The notes beneath the pieces were generated by a model. That model did no database searches. It worked only from the letters and a program-made list of their open reading frames with translations, and had not been told where the DNA came from. From assembly GCA_012513515.1 (NCBI GenBank), contig JAAZCA010000003.1, forward strand, positions 9,904 through 73,903: a stretch of 64,000 bases of DNA. Reading direction: 5' to 3'. Below, in pieces: positions 34,087-41,842 of the stretch. Position numbers and translations under genes: made by a program. The stretch comes from Myxococcales bacterium. GTDB lineage: Bacteria > UBA10199 > 2-02-FULL-44-16 > JAAZCA01. Numbering within the stretch: the stretch's first letter is position 1; every line of letters starts with the position of its first letter.

Positions 34087-35701
34087 TTTCCACCTCCATC
34101 GGCCCGACAGCATCCTCTTCAAAGAAATCAAACGAATCCCCACGATCGATTCCAAAAAACTCCTGCTCGTTCGTATCGGAAACGCTCATGAGGGTGTTGT
34201 ATTTCTCCATACCAATCTTGCGTTCGAGATCCGCCAGCGCCACGTTAAAGTCAAAAACCGTTTTGAAATACTGTCCCCTTGTCAGAAGGATGAGTTTAAG
34301 AGCGTCGGCATATTTGGACTCATCCCCTATACCCGTATCTATGTTCAATTTAGAAAGAAATGTCATCTGCTGCGCAAGCGATTGCGCCTCATTGGCCCTT
34401 CCTACATCGTCTTTCAGCCTTTGAACGAGCTGATAAGCTTTCTTCATCTCAAGTCCGAGGCCTCGCCTGGCTATGTGGCGCTCGTAAGTAGCCTTGTAGT
34501 ATTCGGCACGCGCCTTGCGAATTCTTCCGGCAGCACCATGAAAATCCAGATCTCCGGACAGCTGCATGCCAACGCCAGCCCTGGTGTAATTGAAGGGGTT
34601 GCTGTAATCGTCGGTGAAATTCGGACCCACCACCTCTCCGACGGTGCGGCCGACATCAGCAAAAAACCCCACTCCTGCTTTTGGAAGCAGCTTGAGTTTT
34701 TCCAGCTTGTACTGTTTCTGTTTCACATCTACTCCGATATCCAGAAGTTTGGACTCAGGCTGATGTTCCATCGCCATCTCTACGTATTCCTTCTCCTCAG
34801 CCAGCTTGTGGAGCAGCGGCTTCAGATTGTAAGAGTCGAGCTCGATTTCGGCGTTTGGATCGAGATCCAATTGAATTTTGAGACCCTCCAAGGCCAGCAT
34901 GCCATTTTCCTTGGTCTCGGCAAGGCGCCTCTCGAGCTCGTTCCTAAAAACCTTGAGCTGGATGATGTCGAAGGGGTCGAGATCCTTGATATCCTTCTCA
35001 TCCTCCTCCGCTATCTTGTTATTCATCTTGGATATCGCATCCTCAAGGATACGCTCCGTCTCCCTCGCCAGCTGAAGACCGAAGTAGATCTTCTTCACCT
35101 GGAATATCGTATCATACTGCATGCTTCGCCTCTTCGCCTGAGCAGCATCTACTCCGCGCTCGGCCATCTTCTTGGCTGTATTCAAACGCCCAAATGTCGT
35201 GATGGGAGCTGCGATGCCGACGTGAAAGCTGTTAAAGAGAGTTACGTTGCCTCTGAAAAAATCGTTGAAGGCGTTGTCGAGATCCTTCGGGACAGGCGCC
35301 ACCCTGTAAGTGTATTCCATCACCGGCCAGAAGAGCGCTTTGGCCTCCGTCAGCTGTCCCTCGGCGGCCTCGACATCGTAACCAGCGGCAGTTATCCTCC
35401 TGTTGCGCTCGAGCGCCAGATCCACGCAATCTTCCAGTGAATAGCGCCTCGACTTGGGCTCCGCGCCCATATCGTTAATCCAGTGTTCTGAAAGATCCGG
35501 CGAGCCCGAACCCAGCGAAGGGTAAAGAGGCTCAGTTTTTTCCCTTACGACGACATCCTCCGACGTAGGCTCTATCTGAACGGAGCCGGGCGCAACAGGC
35601 TTTCTGACTGCGCTATGCCTCCCCGCATGGAGTTCGCCGGCCATGAGAATTGCGATCAGAAGACACGGTAGCGTTATGTTGAAATGATGCCTGATTTTCA
35701 T
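34073..35701 (-). CDS. TolC-family outer-membrane efflux protein
   Basis: About 542 residues from ATG 35701 (a TTG at 35758 is unlikely). Signal peptide (LPCLLIAILMAGELHA), a proline-rich linker with charges, then two OEP repeats with long coiled-coil helices (AKKMAERGVDAAQAKRRS; RARAEYYKATYERHI-like) and the barrel segments. Its neighbour MlaC suggests lipid or drug export through the envelope. No MFP or RND/ABC pump genes adjoin it. The end (EDAVGPMEVENEDF) is acidic. Confidence 0.88.
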   Translation of the reverse strand: MKIRHHFNITLPCLLIAILMAGELHAGRHSAVRKPVAPGSVQIEPTSEDVVVREKTEPLYPSLGSGSPDLSEHWINDMGAEPKSRRYSLEDCVDLALERNRRITAAGYDVEAAEGQLTEAKALFWPVMEYTYRVAPVPKDLDNAFNDFFRGNVTLFNSFHVGIAAPITTFGRLNTAKKMAERGVDAAQAKRRSMQYDTIFQVKKIYFGLQLARETERILEDAISKMNNKIAEEDEKDIKDLDPFDIIQLKVFRNELERRLAETKENGMLALEGLKIQLDLDPNAEIELDSYNLKPLLHKLAEEKEYVEMAMEHQPESKLLDIGVDVKQKQYKLEKLKLLPKAGVGFFADVGRTVGEVVGPNFTDDYSNPFNYTRAGVGMQLSGDLDFHGAAGRIRKARAEYYKATYERHIARRGLGLEMKKAYQLVQRLKDDVGRANEAQSLAQQMTFLSKLNIDTGIGDESKYADALKLILLTRGQYFKTVFDFNVALADLERKIGMEKYNTLMSVSDTNEQEFFGIDRGDSFDFFEEDAVGPMEVENEDF

Positions 35702-35844
35702 CTTTGAACAGCTTGCGCCTTTCTCAATCAAGTATATGATCTTCAAAAGCTTTAGCAACGCAGGTCCGAGCCATCTATCAGATGGTTTTTTTTAACGCAA
35801 CGTGATTTTTCCCTGATTTGGCGCAGCGCGTAGAAAAGAGATGT

Positions 35845-37254
35845 TCAGGAAACAAACCTTTTTGGCCCTTCGGCTTGGTGGTGGTAAACCGCGGCAGGCC
35901 TGAGAGGGAGGGTGAAGTTGAACTCGCTCCCCTGACCTATCTTGCTCGTAAGCCACATCCTCCCGCCATGAAGTTCGACCAATTTCTTGGAGATGGTCAA
36001 ACCGAGGCCAAGCCCTTCATACTCCCTAGTGGCGCTCCCATCCCCCTGACGAAATCCCTCAAATATCGCCTTCTGTTTCTTTTTTTCTATTCCGATTCCT
36101 GTATCTTTTACTGAAATTTTCAGCATTTCTCCGCATTTTTCGGCTTCAATAGAAATTTTGCCGCGCTTTGTGAATTTTACAGCATTATCCATGAGGTGCT
36201 TTACCACCTGTTTGAGACGCGCCTCATCCCCGTAGACACCCGGCGTCTCGCTGCCGATCATTACTTCCACTTTGGTGTATTTATTCGGGGATATCTCCTC
36301 TGCGACCTGCTGAACGACCTTCCCGAGGTTGACCTTCTGAACATGCAGGTCGAGCTTATCGACTTCAAGCCTTGAAAGATCGACCATAGCCGTCACCGTA
36401 TCGAGCAAACGCTTGCCTGAATTCAATATCAGGGAAAGATGTTTGTGCTGTTCCTCATTCAATGGACCATCCCCACCCTCCGCCATCAACTCCGTAAGCC
36501 CTATTACCGCTGTCAGCGGAGTTCTGAGCTCATGCGAAATATTCGCCAGCAACTGAGTTTTAAACTGGGCGGTCTCTTGAAGTTTCTGGTTCTGCCTCAC
36601 AACGGCTTGATAGAGGTTTGCATTGTGAATGGAGGTTGCGAACTGGACGGCGAGCAGTTTGAGCAGATCCTTGGTCTCGCTGTCGTACATCCCTTTTCTG
36701 CGCGACCCGAGATTGATCACGCCATAGAGCCTGTCTCCGACAAAAAGCGGAATACATGCCTCGGCGTTGAACTGCACGAACCAGCGAAGCCCCTCATTTT
36801 TTATATCCCTGTATTTCACAGAATTTACGAAATCACCTCTTGCCACAACCGCCCTCTGGGTTTCGAGAAGAGAGATAAAGCCCCTCACCTCTCCCACGTC
36901 GAAACTGAAGGGTTTGAGTCCGAATGTGGCCTTTATCTGGAGACACCCCTTGGCATCCCTTACCACCAATGAGGCACCGGAGGCTCCGACTATCCTACAG
37001 GTCGCCGAAAGTATGGCGACATAAAGCTCGCGCCTGTCCTCCAGCGCGCTGAACCTTTCGAGGTAGTCTCTGAATATTTTCCTATAATCATATTCCGGTT
37101 TTCTTAGAAGGTAGCGACGGATCAGGGGATACAAAAAGTGCCAGCGCAAAACCACCATGCTCACGCCTAGAAGTGTAAAAATAACCCCGGAACTCACCAG
37201 GATGACGGGCATCGCTGCATTCCAATACTGAGATGTCAATTGCATGATGCTCAA
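35845..37254 (-). CDS. Sensor histidine kinase with GAF domain
   Basis: 469 residues: a single N-terminal TM (about 13-37), GAF domain (about 55-200; SATCRIVGASGASLVV), then HisKA with H-box NISHELRTPLTAVIGL (His about 240) and HATPase_c with N-box HLMDNAVKFTKRG, DTGIGIEKK and GLGLTISKKLVELHGG. The last residues carry no receiver. TTG 37254 (GGGGGAT before it) or ATG 37245 may be the start. It is orphan: no response regulator is adjacent, though a single-domain regulator lies 4 kb away. Its promoter is at 37285-37313. Confidence 0.92.
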   Translation of the reverse strand: MSIMQLTSQYWNAAMPVILVSSGVIFTLLGVSMVVLRWHFLYPLIRRYLLRKPEYDYRKIFRDYLERFSALEDRRELYVAILSATCRIVGASGASLVVRDAKGCLQIKATFGLKPFSFDVGEVRGFISLLETQRAVVARGDFVNSVKYRDIKNEGLRWFVQFNAEACIPLFVGDRLYGVINLGSRRKGMYDSETKDLLKLLAVQFATSIHNANLYQAVVRQNQKLQETAQFKTQLLANISHELRTPLTAVIGLTELMAEGGDGPLNEEQHKHLSLILNSGKRLLDTVTAMVDLSRLEVDKLDLHVQKVNLGKVVQQVAEEISPNKYTKVEVMIGSETPGVYGDEARLKQVVKHLMDNAVKFTKRGKISIEAEKCGEMLKISVKDTGIGIEKKKQKAIFEGFRQGDGSATREYEGLGLGLTISKKLVELHGGRMWLTSKIGQGSEFNFTLPLRPAAVYHHQAEGPKRFVS

Positions 37255-37284
37255 TCATCCCCCCCAGATACATAGCTTAGTCGC

Positions 37285-37313
37285 ATTATATGGATATTTC
37301 AATAGGTTGACAA
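37285..37313 (-). promoter_or_regulatory. Strong promoter for the histidine kinase
   Basis: On the minus strand: -35 TTGTCA (37308-37313), 17-base spacer, perfect -10 TATAAT (37285-37290). The start point would be near 37278, about 25 bases before the gene. Confidence 0.7.
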
Positions 37314-37377
37314 GGTTTTCTGCATAAAAACATTACCTTTGTCCAAGAACTAACTGTTTTGAAGGGAAGAGTTCCCC

Positions 37378-37406
37378 TTGACTGAATTGAAAGCTACAAG
37401 CATCAT
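37378..37406 (+). promoter_or_regulatory. Candidate promoter of the S41 protease-ribF unit
   Basis: TTGACT (37378-37383), 17 bases, CATCAT (37401-37406). Both boxes match the consensus in all but one or two positions. The gene starts 30 bases downstream with AAAGGA before it. Confidence 0.5.
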
Positions 37407-37435
37407 GTCGCACCAACTGGAAAAAAGGATCCCAA

Positions 37436-40174
37436 ATGGCATACCATGAAAGAAAAAACGACATAAAATCCAAAAAAACAGCTCCATGCCTACGAAATAT
37501 TGCAAGAACGACCCTCGCGATCGCAATTTTTCTGTCGGCGACTCTCTTGCACTCCATAGCGGCCTTCTCCGACTTCACGGCCATAGATCCCAAGCTCATA
37601 GAGCGAACGGCGGATGCGGTCGATGCGCACTATTTGGACATAGAGAGAGCCGATCCAAAAAAAATGCTGCTGCGCTCCCTCTCACATCTTCAAAAAGCAG
37701 TTCCGGAAATAATGATGGAAGAAAAGGGATCCGACGCAATAGTTCTCAAAGTCGGGCTCGCACAGAAAAGATTTCCTATAAAGAAGATCATGAGCATGCG
37801 CGATCTGAAATCAACGATGAACGAAATCGCGCAATTTCTCTCCGCAAATTACAAAGGGGAAATCTCTTCCGAGGATATGGAATCGACGCTCATAAACGGA
37901 CTTCTCGCCCCTCTCGATCCCCATTCCAATTTTCTGACTAAAAAAACCTATGACGAGTTCATGATAGGAACGCGCGGCAAATTCGGAGGGCTCGGCATAG
38001 TCATAACCGTCAAGGACGGGCAGCTCACCGTCATCGCACCAATAGAGGACACACCGGCTTACCGCGCGGGGATAAGAGCCGGTGACCGCATCACGCAGAT
38101 AGAGGACGAATCGACCATCAATATGTCGTTGACCGATGCAGTGAACAAACTTCGCGGAAACGTAGGCAGCAAGGTGGCCATCGTGGTAGAGCGCGATGGA
38201 AAACCGGCGCATAAGATCACACTTACAAGGGCTGTCATCAATATAGACAGCGTAAAATCGGGGCTGCTTGAAAAAGATGGAAAGAGAATCGGCTATCTTG
38301 GGATAAAGAATTTCCAATCCAACACGACGAAGGACGTCAAGGCAGCGCTGGCAAAGATGCACGATAAAAACGCTGAGCTCGACGGGCTCATACTCGACAT
38401 GAGGAACAACCCAGGAGGGCTTCTTAGCGCCGCAACCGAAATAGCGAATATCTTCCTCAAGGAGGGAGTGATCGTATCTACGGTGGGGAAGGATGGCGAG
38501 GTGCTCGAAAAAGAAGAGGCGCGCGGCAACGGAAATAAACCTGATTATCCCATAGCGGTCCTGCTCAATGAAGGATCGGCATCCGCATCCGAGATCGTAG
38601 GAGGCGCTCTGCAGGCACGCGGGAGAGCCACGGTCATGGGAAACTATTCGTTCGGAAAAGGCTCGGTGCAGACCCTTTTCGAAACCGGAAACGGAACTGC
38701 ACTGAAACTCACAATAGCGACCTACAAACCGGCCGGCACCGAATCCATACAGCTGGAAGGAGTGGTCCCTGACATACGCCTGATTCCCGTGGTGATTGAC
38801 AAGGAACAGATCAACCTGTTCCCAGACAAATTTTTCACCGAAGAGGATTTTAAAGAACATCTTGGAAATTCGAAGACATCCCTCGAGAAAAACAGAAAAC
38901 CAGACTACGTGATCAGATATCTGAAAGCTAAGGAAGACGAAAAAATTCTGGAGGAAAAATCACGCAAGGAATATTCGAAGGCACTCGATCTCAGCGAAGA
39001 TTTCGAGGCCACGCTCGCGCGCAACTTGATTGCCGCGGCAGGACGTCCGACGAGGATGGAAACCCTCAAGTCATGCAAGGATGTGATTGATGCCGCCGCT
39101 GCTTCTGAAGATGAAAAGATAGACGCCGCCCTCAAAGCTCTGGGCGTCAACTGGAGCAAGACAAGGGCGGAAGGCATGCCATCCATAGCACTCTCCAAAA
39201 GGATACTCCTGGACGATAAACCTTTGGAAAGCGCCTCCTCCGGCCAAAAAATATGGCTGAGACTCACGGCTACCAACAGGGGAACCGGAAACTATTCAAG
39301 ACTGGTGGGGATCGGACAATCGGAAGACCTGGCTTTTCTGGCGAACAAGGAATTTCCGTTCGGCCATTTGAAGCCCGGGCAATCCGCTTCGTGGAAGGTT
39401 CCCATAGAGCTGCCGGAAAATCTTCCTTCGCAAAATTTAAAGATGGAACTCTCTTTCGAGGAGGATAATGGAAATGCTCCGGCCAAGACCGAGGTCATAA
39501 TCCCTGTAAAGGCGTCACCAGCACCGACGTTTTCGATGGAATATAAAATTTCATCCACTTCCTACGGGAAAAAGTTCGAAGCCAACACCCCAATTACGAT
39601 GGACGTCGCGGTGCAAAATATCGGGGATGGTGAAACCAGCGACGAAGCGATACTGACGCTTTCCGGAGAATGCTCGGACAAGATCTTCATCGAAAAGGGG
39701 CGCGTAAAGATGAATAAGATGCCCCCGGGAGCATCGGAGAGATCGAAGCTGAAATTTCACATGATGGAAGGATACCCCCGAAAAGGGTGCTATATGAATC
39801 TTGCCATCACCGATATAAAAAAACGCGCGGCGCTTGTGAAAAGGATAGAGCTCAAGGCCGACTCAGGAACGAGCATCCCACCTCCTGGGACAAAACTGGC
39901 AGCCCCGAAGATATCCGTAATCTCAGCCCCCGATTCCACAAAGGAAAAAAACGTCGATATTTCAGCGACGATATCGGATGACAATCCCATCAAGGACTAT
40001 TTCATATTCGTGGGCGATAAAAAGATTCTGTACCAGACCAACGAGGAAGGACTCAAAGAGATAACTTTCAAGACATCAGTCCCGCTCGAAAGCGGCAACA
40101 ACAACATAGTCATAGGTGCGAGGGATGATGAAAAATTGATGCAGACGAAGATGATAGTCATAGAGAAAAAATGA
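37436..40174 (+). CDS. Long C-terminal processing (S41) serine protease, MXAN_5808-like
   Basis: 912 residues. An N-terminal membrane anchor or signal (about 22-42) is followed by a helical region, a PDZ domain (about 180-260, GGLGIVITVKDGQL), and the S41 peptidase core with GLILDMRNNPGGLL, the Ser of GSASASEIVGG (about 380-390) and the Lys of FGKGSVQT (about 408). It then continues for some 450 residues past the core, with at least two beta-sandwich-like (CARDB-type) repeats (LRLTATNRGTGNYS, MDVAVQNIGDGETSDEAI) and a final SVISAPDS domain. This is about twice the usual CtpA length. It is periplasmic; the tail probably binds the envelope or substrates. It overlaps ribF by 4 bases. Confidence 0.9.
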   Translation: MAYHERKNDIKSKKTAPCLRNIARTTLAIAIFLSATLLHSIAAFSDFTAIDPKLIERTADAVDAHYLDIERADPKKMLLRSLSHLQKAVPEIMMEEKGSDAIVLKVGLAQKRFPIKKIMSMRDLKSTMNEIAQFLSANYKGEISSEDMESTLINGLLAPLDPHSNFLTKKTYDEFMIGTRGKFGGLGIVITVKDGQLTVIAPIEDTPAYRAGIRAGDRITQIEDESTINMSLTDAVNKLRGNVGSKVAIVVERDGKPAHKITLTRAVINIDSVKSGLLEKDGKRIGYLGIKNFQSNTTKDVKAALAKMHDKNAELDGLILDMRNNPGGLLSAATEIANIFLKEGVIVSTVGKDGEVLEKEEARGNGNKPDYPIAVLLNEGSASASEIVGGALQARGRATVMGNYSFGKGSVQTLFETGNGTALKLTIATYKPAGTESIQLEGVVPDIRLIPVVIDKEQINLFPDKFFTEEDFKEHLGNSKTSLEKNRKPDYVIRYLKAKEDEKILEEKSRKEYSKALDLSEDFEATLARNLIAAAGRPTRMETLKSCKDVIDAAAASEDEKIDAALKALGVNWSKTRAEGMPSIALSKRILLDDKPLESASSGQKIWLRLTATNRGTGNYSRLVGIGQSEDLAFLANKEFPFGHLKPGQSASWKVPIELPENLPSQNLKMELSFEEDNGNAPAKTEVIIPVKASPAPTFSMEYKISSTSYGKKFEANTPITMDVAVQNIGDGETSDEAILTLSGECSDKIFIEKGRVKMNKMPPGASERSKLKFHMMEGYPRKGCYMNLAITDIKKRAALVKRIELKADSGTSIPPPGTKLAAPKISVISAPDSTKEKNVDISATISDDNPIKDYFIFVGDKKILYQTNEEGLKEITFKTSVPLESGNNNIVIGARDDEKLMQTKMIVIEKK

Positions 40175-41118
40175 TAATACTGACCAACTCACAGGATTAC
40201 CCGGAAAAATCGAAGGGAGCCGTTGTAGCGATTGGCAATTTTGACGGGCTGCATCTCGGACACATGGCGCTCATCGAGGAAGCAAAGACACGGGCTGGCG
40301 CCATGAACGCCCCGACCGTCATCTATACATTCACGCCCCACCCGGCAAGCGTCATAGCCAGGAGTTGCGCGCCAAGGCTACTGCAGACGTTAGAGCAGAA
40401 GATGGAATCTCTGCATGCGGCCGGAATCGATATCTGCATCATCGAGAAATTCACGCGAAATTTTTCGGAGATCCATTCCAAGGATTATTTCCAAAACATT
40501 ATCATGCAAAGGATAGATCCGCGCGCAATGATAGTCGGGTATAATTTCACCTTCGGCCTTAACAGGGAAGGTACTGCGCAGTCGCTCACCCGATATGGCA
40601 TGGAAGCAGGGATTGAAGTTGTCGTCATAGAGTCTCAATCAGTCGGAGGAACTGCAATAAGCTCCACCAACATCAGAAACCTGATCTTCAACGGAGATGT
40701 GTCGGCTGCAGAAAAGATGCTCGGACGCCATTATTCGATACGTGGCAAAGTGATATCGGGCAAAGGGATCGGCGGCAAACTCGGCGCCCACACCGCAAAC
40801 ATCGACCCCGAAAACGAGATCATTCCTAAAAACGGCGTATATGTAACCGCGACTTCGATACTCGGTGAACACGAAGGCTCACTATCGCTTCCTTCGGTTA
40901 CCAGCATAGGCAACAACCCAACCTTCGGTGGTGGAGAGTTCACCGTGGAGACCCACATAATCGACTCCGAGATCAACCTTTCTAGAAAAAGGATAGAGAT
41001 ATTTTTCCTTGAGCGCCTCGACGATCAGATAGCGTTCCATAACATCGATGATCTAAGAAAAAAAATCGCTGATGATATAGAAGCTGCCAAGAAGTTTCAT
41101 GCGGCTAAGATCGGTTAG
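40171..41118 (+). CDS. ribF: Bifunctional riboflavin kinase/FAD synthetase RibF
   Basis: 315 residues; the ATGA overlap with the protease gene indicates coupling. N-terminal FAD-synthetase with GNFDGLHLGH and a later TAISSTNIR block; C-terminal kinase with GKVISGKGIGGKLG then HTANI. Most RibF have GFPTAN here; the Pro is His, so the flavin-kinase loop is unusual (see findings). It makes the FMN and FAD used by ApbE, Rnf and PyrD/K. Confidence 0.95.
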   Translation: MIILTNSQDYPEKSKGAVVAIGNFDGLHLGHMALIEEAKTRAGAMNAPTVIYTFTPHPASVIARSCAPRLLQTLEQKMESLHAAGIDICIIEKFTRNFSEIHSKDYFQNIIMQRIDPRAMIVGYNFTFGLNREGTAQSLTRYGMEAGIEVVVIESQSVGGTAISSTNIRNLIFNGDVSAAEKMLGRHYSIRGKVISGKGIGGKLGAHTANIDPENEIIPKNGVYVTATSILGEHEGSLSLPSVTSIGNNPTFGGGEFTVETHIIDSEINLSRKRIEIFFLERLDDQIAFHNIDDLRKKIADDIEAAKKFHAAKIG

Positions 41119-41314
41119 CTCAGCAGAGGCGAAAACATGAAATGGGCCCTTGCCGGCAGGAAACCTGATTCTTTCTATCCATCCATTTAAAACGCCTGCA
41201 TTTTGACGCGAGCCGGGCAGAAAATACCCCCTGACAGCATCCAAACCTTCCCTCACAAGATATAACATTTTATATTCAAGTAGTTATAGCGCACACTGGC
41301 AGAAGCTCTATGGC

Positions 41315-41824
41315 ATGGATATTGAAGGAGCCGGTCTGTTTCGGGGGATCAGATCCTTGAAGAAAAAAACGGAAAGCACAGCGCTTACCGATGCGATAGT
41401 TGTCGATGACGACCCGGTGTACCTCTCCTTCTGGCGCAGGATTCTCACCGATATGGGCATCATACATTTCAAACTGATCGACGACCCCGTGATAGCCGCT
41501 GATATGATCAAAAATTTTCCGTGCGCCTTGCTCATCAGCGACCTAATCATGCCGGGGATATCCGGCTTCGACCTGGCGGGGATCGCGCTCGGCGCGTGCG
41601 AACAGTGCAGGATCATACTCACGACAGCATATCGCACGGAGCTGTCCCGGTTTCATCTTCCGCATAAAAAATTTCACATACTTTACAAACCTTATTCCAA
41701 CCTCGAAGAACTCAAGAAGCTCCTGGTGCATCTTATCGAAGACGACCCCAATTACGAAGACATGAACGAGGATTCATTCACCGAAAATAAGGATTTTCCG
41801 GAAATTCTCGAGTGGAAATTCTAA
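41315..41824 (+). CDS. Single-domain response regulator
   Basis: 170 residues: about 25 residues of unknown N-terminal extension, then a receiver with DDDP acidic pocket (about 31-33), phospho-acceptor Asp in LISDLIMPG, TTAY and LYKPYS (conserved Lys). There is no output domain; the C-terminus is an acidic tail (DEDSFTENKDFPEI). It could serve the orphan kinase at 35.8-37.3 kb. Weak ribosome site. Confidence 0.85.
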   Translation: MDIEGAGLFRGIRSLKKKTESTALTDAIVVDDDPVYLSFWRRILTDMGIIHFKLIDDPVIAADMIKNFPCALLISDLIMPGISGFDLAGIALGACEQCRIILTTAYRTELSRFHLPHKKFHILYKPYSNLEELKKLLVHLIEDDPNYEDMNEDSFTENKDFPEILEWKF

Positions 41825-41842
41825 AATGTGCGCTTTAAAATA

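Noticed and set aside
33992-35440. 482-codon plus-strand open frame opposite tolC/mlaC
   Set aside because: The minus strand encodes a clear TolC protein and MlaC with strong starts.
41119-41314. 71-codon minus-strand frame (41053-41268) between ribF and the response regulator
   Set aside because: It overlaps ribF, has no ribosome site and no family; the gap looks empty.
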